Shown piece by piece: positions 9,432 through 18,488 of a stretch of DNA of 64,000 nt. The stretch is from Arenibacter nanhaiticus (GTDB lineage Bacteria > Bacteroidota > Bacteroidia > Flavobacteriales > Flavobacteriaceae), in assembly GCF_900141935.1 (NCBI RefSeq), contig NZ_FQYX01000012.1, positions 42,645 to 106,644 of the forward strand. Reading direction: 5' to 3'. The position numbers and the translations under genes are program-made. The notes below the pieces were generated by a model, which ran no database searches, was not told the DNA's origin, and worked only from the letters and a program-made list of their open reading frames with translations. Within the stretch, counting starts at the first letter, position 1. Each line of letters begins with the position of its first letter.

Positions 9432-11360
9432 ATGATTAAAAGTAAATTTGATAAGGTAACCAGTTTTGAAAAACGTTTCGAAAAAATCAACACGGTTATC
9501 TTTGAAACTTCTGAGGTTGCGTCCAAAGCAGCCGCTTTGGAAATTGCCACACTAATTAAGAAAAAGCAGGATGCAAATGAGATGTGTGTGCTTGGACTTG
9601 CTACAGGATCTACTCCAAAACGCTTGTATGCCGAACTAGTTCGCTTACATAGGGAAGAGGGGCTTAGTTTTAAAAACGTCATCACCTTTAACTTGGACGA
9701 GTACTATCCAATGGAACCGGATGCTATTCATAGCTATGTCCGTTTTATGAAAGAGTTGCTTTTTAACCATGTTGATATTGCTCCTGAAAACTACCACATT
9801 CCGGATGGAACGTTAGCCAAGGAAGATATTGCTGACTATTGTAAGGAGTACGAAGCTAAGATTGATGCCTTAGGTGGAATAGATTTACAGATTTTAGGGA
9901 TTGGTGGAAATGGTCATATTGGTTTTAACGAATCTGGATCATTACCAAACTCTAAAACAAGATTGGTTGCTTTAGACCATATCACAAGAGTTGCTGCAAG
10001 TTCAGATTTCCAGGGCTTAAACAACACTCCAAAAACAGCCATCACCCTTGGTATCAAGCAAATAATGCAAGCCAAACAAGTTCTTTTAATGGCTTGGGGA
10101 GAAGGGAAATCCTCTATCATCAGAGAATCTGTTGAAGGACCAATCACTGAAAAAGTACCTGCTTCTTATTTACAGGAACACCCTAATAGTATTTTCATTT
10201 TAGACCAAGGTTCTTCTTCTCAATTGACGAGAGTAAGTACGCCATGGATCGTAGAAGAGGTGAAGTGGGACGCAAAACTTATCAAGAAAGCCGTTGTAGG
10301 ATTGGCCTTAAAATTGGACAAGCCTGTATTAATGCTTACCGAAGCAGATTATATTGAGAATGGAATGAGCGACTTATTGACGGAAGTTGGTAATGCTTAT
10401 GACATTAATATTAAAATATTCAACAAACTTCAGCACACTATCACTGGATGGCCAGGAGGTAAACCTAATGCTGATGACACCAATAGACCAGAAAGAGCAG
10501 AACCTGCAAAAAAACGTGTTCTAATTTTCAGCCCACATCCAGATGATGATATCATTAGTATGGGAGGTACTTTTATGCGTTTGCAAGAACAAGGTCACGA
10601 AGTACACGTAGCCTACCAAACTTCTGGGAATATCGCTGTTGCGGATGATGAGGCACTTCGTTTCTCTGATTTCGTTATCGACTACAACCGTTCTTTTGGA
10701 ATAGACAATGAGAAGTCTGTTGGAATTTACAAAAAGGCTACCGAGTTTATAAAACACAAGAAAACTAGCGAAATAGACATTCCTGAGGTTAGAAACATCA
10801 AAGGCCTTATTCGTCGTAGTGAAGCAAGAGCAACCAGTCACTATGTTGGACTTTCGGATGACCAAATTCATTTTAACGATTTACCGTTTTACGAAACAGG
10901 TACCATTGAAAAAAATCCTTGGGGAGAAGCCGATATTAAAATTACGATGGATTTAATTGAGCAAATTAAACCTCATCAAATTTACGCCGCTGGAGATTTA
11001 GCCGATCCGCACGGAACCCATAAAGTATGTTTGGATATTATTTTTGAATCTTTAAAGCGATTGAAAAATGAAGAATACATGAAAGACTGTTGGGTTTGGT
11101 TGTACAGAGGTGCTTGGCAAGAATGGGATATCGAAGATATTGAAATGGCAGTACCTATGAGTCCTAGTCAGGTATTAGCGAAACGATATGGAATCTTTAA
11201 ACACCAATCTCAAAAAGATGGTGTAGTATTCCAAGGGTCAGATTCTAGGGAGTTCTGGCAACGTGCCGAAGACCGAAACGGCGAAACTGCAGCTAAATAC
11301 GATGATTTAGGCCTTGCCCATTATGCGGCAATGGAAGCCTTTGTTCGATATAAATTTTAA
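9432..11360 (+). CDS. nagB: Glucosamine-6-phosphate deaminase fused to a PIG-L/LmbE-type deacetylase domain
   Basis: 642 aa, more than twice the length of plain NagB. Residues ~30-280 are NagB-like: LGLATGSTPKRLYAEL, FNLDEYYPM, and GIGGNGHIGFNESGS with the active-site loop. Residues ~360-640 are a LmbE/PIG-L domain with the zinc motif SPHPDDDIISMGG (about 365) and a later histidine in GDLADPHGTHK. NagB turns glucosamine-6-P into fructose-6-P and ammonia. The second domain resembles N-acetylglucosaminyl deacetylases, so one chain could remove an acetyl group and then deaminate. Such fusions are known in Bacteroidota, but the reaction of the second domain is uncertain. A strong terminator follows. 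Confidence 0.92.
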   Translation: MIKSKFDKVTSFEKRFEKINTVIFETSEVASKAAALEIATLIKKKQDANEMCVLGLATGSTPKRLYAELVRLHREEGLSFKNVITFNLDEYYPMEPDAIHSYVRFMKELLFNHVDIAPENYHIPDGTLAKEDIADYCKEYEAKIDALGGIDLQILGIGGNGHIGFNESGSLPNSKTRLVALDHITRVAASSDFQGLNNTPKTAITLGIKQIMQAKQVLLMAWGEGKSSIIRESVEGPITEKVPASYLQEHPNSIFILDQGSSSQLTRVSTPWIVEEVKWDAKLIKKAVVGLALKLDKPVLMLTEADYIENGMSDLLTEVGNAYDINIKIFNKLQHTITGWPGGKPNADDTNRPERAEPAKKRVLIFSPHPDDDIISMGGTFMRLQEQGHEVHVAYQTSGNIAVADDEALRFSDFVIDYNRSFGIDNEKSVGIYKKATEFIKHKKTSEIDIPEVRNIKGLIRRSEARATSHYVGLSDDQIHFNDLPFYETGTIEKNPWGEADIKITMDLIEQIKPHQIYAAGDLADPHGTHKVCLDIIFESLKRLKNEEYMKDCWVWLYRGAWQEWDIEDIEMAVPMSPSQVLAKRYGIFKHQSQKDGVVFQGSDSREFWQRAEDRNGETAAKYDDLGLAHYAAMEAFVRYKF

Positions 11361-11380
11361 TCGGAACTAAGAACCATATA

Positions 11381-11415
11381 AAAGAGGCTGCCTTGTCGGG
11401 CAGCCTCTTTTTTTT
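11381..11415 (+). terminator. Intrinsic terminator after nagB-like gene
   Basis: A 12-bp perfect stem, AAAGAGGCTGCC/GGCAGCCTCTTT, with a 6-nt loop and a T-run. The flanking A residues also make it usable on the minus strand, for the lipoprotein gene ending at 11431. Confidence 0.9.
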
Positions 11416-11430
11416 ATGAAGATAATCGTT

Positions 11431-12285
11431 CTAAAACTCCAGTTCAAAATATAAGCTGCTCGCCTCATTTTCTTCGGTTACATCTTCTCCCTTTAGCAGC
11501 TCTCCGGACTCATTCAATACCTTTAGATTCAATTTCCAATATCCTGTCATACTCAAGGACAATTGTCCTTGATACATTTGGGATGTTGCATCATAGGTTA
11601 AATCTTTATTATTCGGAGAACCGTGGTTCCCCATACTGGTCATTCTCGGATCTAGGGTTATGGTGTAATTTTCTACCAGTGAAAATTCTTTCATACTCTC
11701 CATTTTGTACAACACTGCCGCCATATTATTTAAACCTTCTTTAGGCTTTTGCGGCGAAACCATGGCCAATACATATTTTACATTATCGCTACCAGTGAAT
11801 GTGGTTACCTTTTGCTTACCATCGGTCGGATGGTTAACATCTATGTTTTTTTTGACCGTATATTCCGTCCCCTCTACCTTATAGTTAAGGGTCAAGTCCC
11901 AATATTCGTCTTCATTGCCTGCCATCTGAAACACTAAATACCCTTTTAAAACGGTATTATTTTCTGTTGCCCCCAATAAAGACTTGGGGCCAGTATGCAT
12001 CATAGCTTGCATGTACATCATCGGTGTCCAAGTAATTTTTGGATTGGCAAAATAAGTTTCCCTGTCATTGTCCTTAATACGGATATAAATTTCATTGTAA
12101 CCCGTAGTAAAACCTTCGCCATCTGCATAGAGTTCTACGGTATGCCCATTAGCCTCCATTTGGCTTACCATATTAAATTGGGCCATAGGATTCTCTTCTA
12201 TAATTGGGGAATCATCTTCCTTGGAACAAGAAGTTGCTCCCATGCTAAGAATAATAGATGCTAATATTAATTTTATCGTTTTCAT
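11431..12285 (-). CDS. Putative lipoprotein encoded with a copper receptor
   Basis: About 284 aa from the ATG at 12285. A longer frame reaching 12360 would overlap the receptor gene, whereas this start gives a good signal peptide with lipobox GATSC (MKTIKLILASIILSMGATSC). The mature part shows two beta-rich segments with phrases such as GFTTGYNEIYIRI and MTGYWKLNLKVLN, resembling FixH/YtkA-type domains, and is rich in Met and His (WTPMMYMQAMMHTGPK). Located directly after the OprC-like receptor gene in the same operon, it may bind or pass on copper in the periplasm. That is inference; no established family assignment is claimed. Confidence 0.75.
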   Translation of the reverse strand: MKTIKLILASIILSMGATSCSKEDDSPIIEENPMAQFNMVSQMEANGHTVELYADGEGFTTGYNEIYIRIKDNDRETYFANPKITWTPMMYMQAMMHTGPKSLLGATENNTVLKGYLVFQMAGNEDEYWDLTLNYKVEGTEYTVKKNIDVNHPTDGKQKVTTFTGSDNVKYVLAMVSPQKPKEGLNNMAAVLYKMESMKEFSLVENYTITLDPRMTSMGNHGSPNNKDLTYDATSQMYQGQLSLSMTGYWKLNLKVLNESGELLKGEDVTEENEASSLYFELEF

Positions 12286-12296
12286 CGTCATTAGTT

Positions 12297-14360
12297 TTAT
12301 TTTATTGAATAAGTCAGTGTTAAGAATATATTTCGTCCCATTCTTGGAATATTTTTCCAATCAGTATAAGTTGAATACTCTTTGTCAAAAATATTTTCGA
12401 CTCCAACTTTGGCCATGATGGAGTCATTGTTCATATAAAAGGTCTTCCCTATGGAGATAGAAAAGACGGTATAGGCCAAGGTTTGGTCTTCCCCGTATTC
12501 GGGATTATAATTTACTTGCTTGGTCGCCCCAGACATCTTAACGGCCACAGAGAAGGTGTTTTTATCGTACTGAACCCCTGAGCGATAGGAAAGGGGGCTA
12601 ATAAAAGGCAAATTTGCGCCTTGGTTATCCGTTCCAAGATGATAAGAAACATCCCCTGTCCATTTTAATTCTGGCAGTAGCGCATACTCGGCATCTAAAG
12701 AGGTATTAAACAGCCTGGCATACGACAAGTTTTTATACATCTTTACGCCATCGGCCCCAAGGGTCATAGCACTTAGTGAAGGGTCTACCACCCCTATTAT
12801 ATAATCCGGGATATGGAAAAAATTAGCCTCGGCACTTATATTAAACTTGGGCTTCACATAGGATAGTTTGGCATTGACCTCCATAGATTTTTCATTTTTA
12901 AGCCTTGGGTCCCCTACATAATCGTGGTTATCAAAACTGTTAAACAGGTAAAACCCATATCCTTCGGTGACCGAAGGAGCCCTATCGCCATATGATACTC
13001 CGGCATTTAGGTGCCAAGGCATCCACATTTTGTGCCATTGTCCGGAAATACTTTTTAGGAAACGGGGTTTGGAAGCTTCCATCTCTGGATAAAATATCCG
13101 CAGACTATTTAAGCCAAATTCATCGGCTACATTCTGATTCTGTAGCGCTATTCTAGTTGCGATTTTTAAGGAACTCCCTTTTAAACTCAATTCATCCTCA
13201 ACATAAATTGCGCCATTAGCAGTGCGCACATCGGGCCAAGTAAGCATAAACATTGGTTTCTCATTGGGGTCCTGTGGGTACATCGTCATTTCTGCCAAGG
13301 ACCTATTGTAATACCCATCTACCTTGAACATTAATTTATTGCTGTCCCCATTAAGACGTGCTTCGGAGAAAAACCCATAGGTATCGCTCCAGCCAGGCAT
13401 ATCCATATGTATGGCCACATCGGGACGATTGGTATCGTCCATCACATGGGTAATGGTATTCATGTAGAGTTTAGAATTCCAATGTTGTAAACGCCCCCCC
13501 AAGGAGTCCTGCTCATACCCTATCGAGCCTATAATCGCCTTTGCCGAAGAAACATCCATAGGCAGTGCCGGATAGCCCACATCACGGGCCTCATCAAATA
13601 TAAAACTTGCAGTTATGGCATTATCATCGGTCAATTTATAGCCTAAATTTGCAGAAATATTATATTTTGTAAACTGTGAAAACAGCACTTCCTTGTCGCC
13701 ACCAGCCTTATAATTCTCTGTCTTGCGATAAATAATATCCGTATCGGCATAAAATTTAGCACCGGAATAATTCAACTCACCCCCTATTATGGATTGTTGG
13801 TTATTGCCTTCAAATCCGGACTCCACACCTCCTCTAAAACCTGTATTTCTAAAATTGCTCTTATCGAGCTCTAAATCTATGGCTCCACCGATAGTATTTC
13901 CGTGTTTCGCGCCTTGTTGTCCTGATGCGATGTGCGCCTTTGATAAATTAGAGGCATCTACATAGGAGGTTATAGGATCCATCTTATCGGTACAGGCACC
14001 AAAAATTCGCATCCCGTCTATGGTCACTGAAAGACGTTCCGAAAACATATTGTTTAAGGTAGGCTCCCAAGCATAACCTCCTCTTTTTACCATGGCAACC
14101 TTTTTGGAAGATTCCAAAAACTCATCTAAAGATGATAGGGGCTTAGCCTGTTTGCGGAAATTAAAGGCCTTTTGGGCCGAAATCATAATAACCTCCTCTA
14201 GATTGATCATAATAATAGAGTCTTGGGGAAGCACTAATTCCTGGGCCGAGATAAAGCTAGGGAAGGCTACACACCCCATTACAATTCCCTTACATAACCC
14301 ATGTTTATACAATGCCAAAAGTGTATGACAAACCCTTTGGACAGATTCTTTTACTTTCAT
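12297..14360 (-). CDS. TonB-dependent copper receptor, OprC/NosA-like
   Basis: 687 aa with an N-terminal secretion signal (cleavage near FISAQ, residue 40), a plug domain and a 22-strand-type barrel ending in TLTYSIK. The plug phrase RLSVTIDGMRIFGACTDKMDPITSYVD matches the OprC/NosA family. C123-x3-M127 and H305-x-M307 correspond in type and spacing (182 residues) to the CxxxM and HxM copper ligands described for Pseudomonas OprC (143 and 323). It should import copper across the outer membrane. NosA is linked with NosZ maturation, and a nos operon is nearby. The small cysteine protein upstream and the lipoprotein downstream share its strand. Confidence 0.87.
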   Translation of the reverse strand: MKVKESVQRVCHTLLALYKHGLCKGIVMGCVAFPSFISAQELVLPQDSIIMINLEEVIMISAQKAFNFRKQAKPLSSLDEFLESSKKVAMVKRGGYAWEPTLNNMFSERLSVTIDGMRIFGACTDKMDPITSYVDASNLSKAHIASGQQGAKHGNTIGGAIDLELDKSNFRNTGFRGGVESGFEGNNQQSIIGGELNYSGAKFYADTDIIYRKTENYKAGGDKEVLFSQFTKYNISANLGYKLTDDNAITASFIFDEARDVGYPALPMDVSSAKAIIGSIGYEQDSLGGRLQHWNSKLYMNTITHVMDDTNRPDVAIHMDMPGWSDTYGFFSEARLNGDSNKLMFKVDGYYNRSLAEMTMYPQDPNEKPMFMLTWPDVRTANGAIYVEDELSLKGSSLKIATRIALQNQNVADEFGLNSLRIFYPEMEASKPRFLKSISGQWHKMWMPWHLNAGVSYGDRAPSVTEGYGFYLFNSFDNHDYVGDPRLKNEKSMEVNAKLSYVKPKFNISAEANFFHIPDYIIGVVDPSLSAMTLGADGVKMYKNLSYARLFNTSLDAEYALLPELKWTGDVSYHLGTDNQGANLPFISPLSYRSGVQYDKNTFSVAVKMSGATKQVNYNPEYGEDQTLAYTVFSISIGKTFYMNNDSIMAKVGVENIFDKEYSTYTDWKNIPRMGRNIFLTLTYSIK

Positions 14361-14569
14361 CTGTAAGTTTTAAAGATTATAAAAAGTCTAATAAAACGTG
14401 AGGCCAAGGCACAGCACAGCTGTGATATCAATAATCATTTCCAATAAGGGGCAATGAGTATTGTAACCAGGTCGGTTTTATTTGATTCTATTTATAAAAA
14501 AATAAACGGAAGCCCATATGAAGTTGTTGGACATAAGTCCTAGGAACAACCTATATAGCAGTATGGAGG

Positions 14570-14944
14570 TTATACTCCTTCTGGTGGTTTGGCAATATCT
14601 GTTAAGAATTCTCTAGAAAATAGATTTGGAGTAGATTTAAAATTGTCTTGAGCAGTATCGTTGTAGTTTTCCAAACCAAAATTAAATACGGATTCAAAAG
14701 AGGTAATAAACTGAATTTCTAGTTTGGAAGGATTGGCTTCAAAGGGGTTTTCTTCACTCCCCTCAGATTCCTTGGCCAATTGTTTTGCCAAATAGCATTT
14801 TCCGTCACAATTTAGTAGCGGTTTATCACGGTTCTCACATAAATTTTCAACAATATAATCATAATTTACTGCGTACTCTGCTACCGGCCAAAATGGCTTT
14901 ATCAGCATTAGTATCCCAACAAACAAGACGAATTGTTTCCTCAA
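14570..14944 (-). CDS. Small secreted protein with C-x9-C-x3-C motif
   Basis: 124 aa. The first codon at 14944 is TTG; the next in-frame ATG (14908) would cut into the signal peptide, so TTG is favoured. A hydrophobic leader (FVLFVGILMLIKPFWPV) precedes C36, C46 and C50 in LCENRDKPLLNCDGKCYLAKQ. The rest is acidic and has no known domain that I recognise. It is the first gene of the copper-receptor operon and has a TGAC-N4-GTCA site upstream. The cysteines suggest metal or thiol chemistry; this is not proven. Confidence 0.65.
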   Translation of the reverse strand: MRKQFVLFVGILMLIKPFWPVAEYAVNYDYIVENLCENRDKPLLNCDGKCYLAKQLAKESEGSEENPFEANPSKLEIQFITSFESVFNFGLENYNDTAQDNFKSTPNLFSREFLTDIAKPPEGV

Positions 14945-15020
14945 TTTATATTTAATTTCGCGTAACGGTACTTAGTAGTTTCCAAAAGGCTTCTAACAAA
15001 CTATAAATCCAATTACAGTG

Positions 15021-15064
15021 CGAAGATAACACCCGGAATTATCAAAAAAAAATGACTAATGTCA
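15021..15064 (-). promoter_or_regulatory. Candidate FNR/DNR-type site plus -7 box before the copper-receptor operon
   Basis: On the minus strand TGAC-ATTA-GTCA (15064 to 15053) lies 36 nt from a -7-like box TATCTTCG (15028 to 15021, one mismatch to TAnnTTTG). The palindrome would sit near -42, a class II activator position. It matches the arrangement in front of the nos operon. Confidence 0.5.
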
Positions 15065-15295
15065 GTTTTTACAAATTAATCTTTGGCGATGTATAATTGT
15101 TTCAACCAAAAGATCATGCGTTTTAGTGATAATCACTTTTTATTAAATGCCATCGCGAATAAACATAATTGGCTGTCATTATGGTTTTTCCCAGCATGCC
15201 TTTAGCCCGTCCTAAAAAGGAAATGCTTCCTAATTGCGTGATTATTATGTCGTTTAGTGCTATCTACGGGATTTGATCTAATACCATTTTTTTTT

Positions 15296-15380
15296 GCGTT
15301 AGGGACCGCGGCGGCATCCCCGCAGCGCAGCAAGGGATATAGCCAAGGGCCCGCCCGACGAAGGAGGGAACGCCCAAATA
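15296..15380 (+). repeat. Dispersed GC-rich repeat, copy B
   Basis: 85 bp starting GCGTTAGGGACC and ending GGGAACGCCCAAATA. It is nearly identical to copy A (62110-62194) and to the reverse complement of copy C (6372-6455). The short ends GCGTT...AACGC are complementary. It is non-coding and intergenic. Confidence 0.85.
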
Positions 15381-15645
15381 ATTTTTAAACAAATTATACA
15401 ATCTTAAAGTTATCCAACCTCTTATAATGACATTCTACCACTTTTAAACTAGAACTGACATGCTTTCTGAGAAGTACTCCGGAACTTATGAGAGAACCAA
15501 ATTATTTTTGTGTCAAAAGAAAATAAGGTGAACCGCCAGGGTGTTGTTAATTTGATTCCCGAGCAAAACATTTATAAATTTTTATAAACGAGGAGCCGCT
15601 TTCATCTAAAAATGGGACAAGGCAATCTTTGAGAAAAATAATACG

Positions 15646-15653
15646 TATTTTTG
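15646..15653 (+). promoter_or_regulatory. Candidate -7 box of the Rrf2 gene (TATTTTTG)
   Basis: Matches TAnnTTTG, 23 bp before the ATG at 15676. It overlaps an imperfect palindrome centred on AATACGTATT (15640-15649), which could be an autoregulatory site. No good -33 element was found. Confidence 0.35.
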
Positions 15654-15675
15654 CTGAACACTAAATTAATTGTCA

Positions 15676-16110
15676 ATGTTTTCCAAGGCCTGCGAATACG
15701 GTATTAAAGCCACTATTTTTATTGCTGTTAAATCTTTACATGACCAACGCGTGAGTCTAAAGGAAATTGCCGAAGAAATAGATTCGCCAGTAGCTTTTAC
15801 TGCCAAAATTCTACAATTATTGGCAAAAAGCGGCATTGTAGATTCTCATAAAGGCCCTACAGGTGGGTTTCAGATGGATAGGACCGGTATAGACAATGTA
15901 AAAGTATATGATATTGTTTGTGCCATTGATGGAGACAAGATCTTTAATGGCTGCGGGCTTGGATTAAAACAGTGCGATGCTGAACACCCCTGTCCCGTGC
16001 ATGATAAATTTATAGGTATTAGGGAAAACCTCACTACTATGTTGCAAAAAACGAGTATGTTTGAACTGGCCACAGGGCTAGATATTGGTCTTACCCAATT
16101 AAAAAGGTAA
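15676..16110 (+). CDS. Rrf2-family regulator with Fe-S cysteines (NsrR/IscR-like)
   Basis: 144 aa from the ATG at 15676; a TTG two codons earlier is less likely. The N-terminal winged helix-turn-helix (MFSKACEYGIKATIFIA..., SLKEIAEEI, GPTGGFQM) is typical of Rrf2. Three cysteines (95, 102 and 108 counting from the TTG; GCGLGLKQCDAEHPC) form the cluster-binding motif seen in NsrR and IscR. The neighbours (RIC, hemerythrin, truncated globin, nos) argue for a nitric-oxide or redox sensor of NsrR type. The sequence alone does not separate NsrR from other Rrf2 members. Confidence 0.88.
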   Translation: MFSKACEYGIKATIFIAVKSLHDQRVSLKEIAEEIDSPVAFTAKILQLLAKSGIVDSHKGPTGGFQMDRTGIDNVKVYDIVCAIDGDKIFNGCGLGLKQCDAEHPCPVHDKFIGIRENLTTMLQKTSMFELATGLDIGLTQLKR

Positions 16111-16797
16111 ACCTTGGCAAATATCTATCCAAGCATAAAAGCATAAAAAGGATACCATCTAAGCTATACCTCAAAAATACGAGTGGGTACTACGCTATTC
16201 TATTGGCGCTTTCTTGTATCTTGACCTATACAGGCTTACTATACTTGGGAGACTCTCCATTGGATGCGAAAAACCATGCCATTCCCCTTCTCTTCGAAAT
16301 TGGTTTGACCAATGCCCTTATACCACCACAAGCTTCTCTTTGTACTGGAACAACTTTTAAATTTTTGAGTGCTTCAACAACCTGTTCGAAAAAGTTTAAT
16401 ACAAAATAGCTCAATTTACCCCTCTCCTTATTACTTAAAGCCAAAGGTATCCTTGACTATAAAAAATGTTGCTGCTTTTATTTCGGATATTTTTGTCTTA
16501 AATAAAAATAATGTATACTTTTGTCATAAGTAAATCATTTCAATGCATTTAAAGGCATCCAAACATTGTTCGGGAACCTTATAATAAGCCCCTAGACAAT
16601 GTTCTTTTAAGGAACATTTTACCTAAGAAGTATAGGATGATGGAAATTTTTAGGGTATTATTTTTTAATGTATAGGGTTTTCATACAATCCAATAAAGGA
16701 TATTTAGGTCTTTTTATCATTTAATAGCAATGAATAAAATACATATACCCTATAGATAAAAAACAAATTTAGGAAACAACCTTTAATCACAGGTATT
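16111..16797. other. Long intergenic region
   Basis: 687 bp between the Rrf2 regulator and the cupin gene. Two short overlapping frames (16203-16409 plus, 16226-16444 minus) have no recognisable features. TATAGGGT (about 16669) and ACCCTATA (about 16748) form a distant inverted repeat in the part nearest the cupin. A GTCATA half-site occurs at 16523. No RNA gene was recognised. Confidence 0.4.
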
Positions 16798-17094
16798 ATG
16801 GAAGTAATTAACAATCCCGAACTAACGCATTTGCATATAGGGAGTGCCTTAAAAGTTTTAAAAATAAACGCTACTGCCGGAATGGGAATGCCGCTTCATC
16901 ACAGCACTAAGGAAGGCGTAATTATAGTTCAACAAGGTGAGGCACGGCTAAAGTCTAAGAATAACATTTTTTTCTTACAAAAGGGCAGCTCTTTTTTAAT
17001 CCCTGCCGGCTTAGAGCATAGCCTTACAATACTAAAAGATTTTAAAGCGGTTGTCGTAATGGCGATTGATTCAAATATAAATTTTAAAAATTGA
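16798..17094 (+). CDS. Small cupin-domain protein
   Basis: 98 aa single-domain cupin, with a conserved barrel order: GMPLHHSTKEGVIIVQQGEARL (motif 1, His-His) and LQKGSSFLIPAGLEHSLTIL (motif 2). The enzymatic role is unknown; small cupins can bind metal or act as sensors. It overlaps or abuts the start of the RIC gene, so the two are surely co-transcribed. A second small cupin is encoded in the nos operon at 23982-24275, which suggests a shared N-oxide-related role. That is inference. Confidence 0.8.
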   Translation: MEVINNPELTHLHIGSALKVLKINATAGMGMPLHHSTKEGVIIVQQGEARLKSKNNIFFLQKGSSFLIPAGLEHSLTILKDFKAVVVMAIDSNINFKN

Positions 17095-17099
17095 ATAAC

Positions 17100-17825
17100 A
17101 TGGAGAATTTAATGACCAAAAACATTGGGGAAATAGTAGCTGAAAACTATAGAACCGCACAAATTTTCAAAAATCATAAAATAGATTTTTGTTGTAAGGG
17201 AAATAGAAGTATCCAAGAGGTTGCTGAATCCAACAAATTAGATGCTAACATCCTATTGCAGGAAATAGGAAGGGTAACACAAAAAAGCACGGACGATTCT
17301 ATTGATTTTAAGGAATGGCCGTTAGATCTTTTAGCCGATTATATTGAGAAAAAACACCACCGGTATGTAGAGGCACAAATCCCGGTATTGAAGCAATACT
17401 TAAGTAAACTCTGTAGGGTTCATGGGGAGCGTCATCCTGAATTACTTAAAATCACTGAACATTTTAACAAATGTGCAGGAGAACTGACCATGCATATGAA
17501 GAAGGAAGAATTAATCATTTTTCCGGCCATAAGCAATTTACTAAAAGCTCAAAAAGCAAGAACCAAACTAACCCCTGATAAATTTGGAACGATAGACACT
17601 CCCATCCAAATAATGATGGAAGAACATGAGAATGAAGGAGGTCGATTTAGGTTAATCGATAGTTTGAGCAATCATTACACTCCTCCTGCCGATAGCTGTA
17701 ACACCTATAGGGTAGTTTTTTCCTTGCTTCAAGAATTTGAAGAGGATTTGCATCGTCATATTCATTTAGAGAATAACATCTTATTCCCTAAGGCTCTTGC
17801 TTTGGAGAAGCTTATAAATGCTTAA
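17100..17825 (+). CDS. ric: Iron-sulfur cluster repair di-iron protein (RIC/ScdA/YtfE family)
   Basis: About 241 aa from the ATG at 17100. A TTG at 17091 inside the cupin stop is less likely. The N-terminal DUF542 domain has the family Cys-Cys (KIDFCCKGNRSIQEV). A hemerythrin-like four-helix domain follows with iron-ligand His/Glu residues (KKHHRYVEAQIP, HGERHPELLKI, MHMKKEELIIFPAI, EEHENEGGRFRLI, HIHLENNILFPKAL). RIC proteins repair Fe-S clusters damaged by nitric oxide or oxidants. The location beside an Rrf2 regulator and a nos operon fits this role. Confidence 0.95.
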   Translation: MENLMTKNIGEIVAENYRTAQIFKNHKIDFCCKGNRSIQEVAESNKLDANILLQEIGRVTQKSTDDSIDFKEWPLDLLADYIEKKHHRYVEAQIPVLKQYLSKLCRVHGERHPELLKITEHFNKCAGELTMHMKKEELIIFPAISNLLKAQKARTKLTPDKFGTIDTPIQIMMEEHENEGGRFRLIDSLSNHYTPPADSCNTYRVVFSLLQEFEEDLHRHIHLENNILFPKALALEKLINA

Positions 17826-18026
17826 GGCTTTCATTCAATCGATAGTAGTCAGATCTGGACAACTTTAGCTGCAGGAGGTCATTTAGAAGTACACTTTGAA
17901 TAATCTCTTACTTGTCCCCTTACAGCTATTGCTCCTTTACACAATAATGAATGCCTATAAAATAGCGATCAATTGGCCTCAAAAAAATCAAAAAAGCAAA
18001 TCAGTTCCATAACGAAAATAAGACCG

Positions 18027-18488
18027 ATGAAAACAAAACCTATTAAAAGACATATTTCTTTGCAACCTATAAGCCACGATCATCATCACAGTTTATTATT
18101 ATGCTGGAAAATTAGGACCGGAATATCTAAAGGTATGGACCCATTACGAATAAAACGATATGCCGATTGGTTTTTTGAACATCATATACAACCTCACTTT
18201 ATATTGGAAGAAAACCTGATTTTTCCCATTCTGGGGGACCAACATGTCCTAATAAAAAAAGCGCTGCACGATCACAAAAGACTACGATCTCTATTTAAAA
18301 ATACTGGTGATATGGGAACAACGATTCGTTCTATTGAAAAGGTGCTAACAAGCCATATAAGGTTTGAAGAACGCATTTTATTTTATGAAATACAAAACTT
18401 GGCTACGGAAGAACAACTACAATGGATATCTATGGCGCATACAGCAGAAAAATTTCGAGAAAACACGGCAGATACATTTTGGGAATAA
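18027..18488 (+). CDS. Hemerythrin-domain protein
   Basis: About 153 aa from the ATG at 18027; the frame is open to a TTG at 17973. Hemerythrin-type His/Glu residues occur at intervals: ISHDHHHSLLLCWKIR, FFEHHIQPHFILEENLIFPIL, LHDHKRLRSLF and SHIRFEERILFYEIQN. These could bind a di-iron centre that holds O2 or NO. It lies about 200 bp after RIC on the same strand. The specific ligand is not known. Confidence 0.85.
   Translation: MKTKPIKRHISLQPISHDHHHSLLLCWKIRTGISKGMDPLRIKRYADWFFEHHIQPHFILEENLIFPILGDQHVLIKKALHDHKRLRSLFKNTGDMGTTIRSIEKVLTSHIRFEERILFYEIQNLATEEQLQWISMAHTAEKFRENTADTFWE

Larger units (their letters stand above)
15065..15675. other. Intergenic region with one dispersed repeat
   Basis: About 610 bp without a gene between the small cysteine protein and the Rrf2 regulator. 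It holds repeat copy B (15296-15380) and, near 15646, a TATTTTTG box before the regulator. No other feature could be supported. Confidence 0.5.

Noticed and set aside
16203..16444. Overlapping short frames on both strands (68 and 72 aa) in the gap before the cupin gene
   Set aside because: No signal, domain or ribosome-site support on either strand, and the two frames contradict each other. I could not decide for either, so neither is called.
16515..16528. GTCATA half-site (AC-TTTT-GTCATA) upstream of the cupin-RIC genes as a third FNR/DNR-type site
   Set aside because: The left arm matches TGAC at only two of four positions and there is no -7 box at the distance seen in the two better sites.
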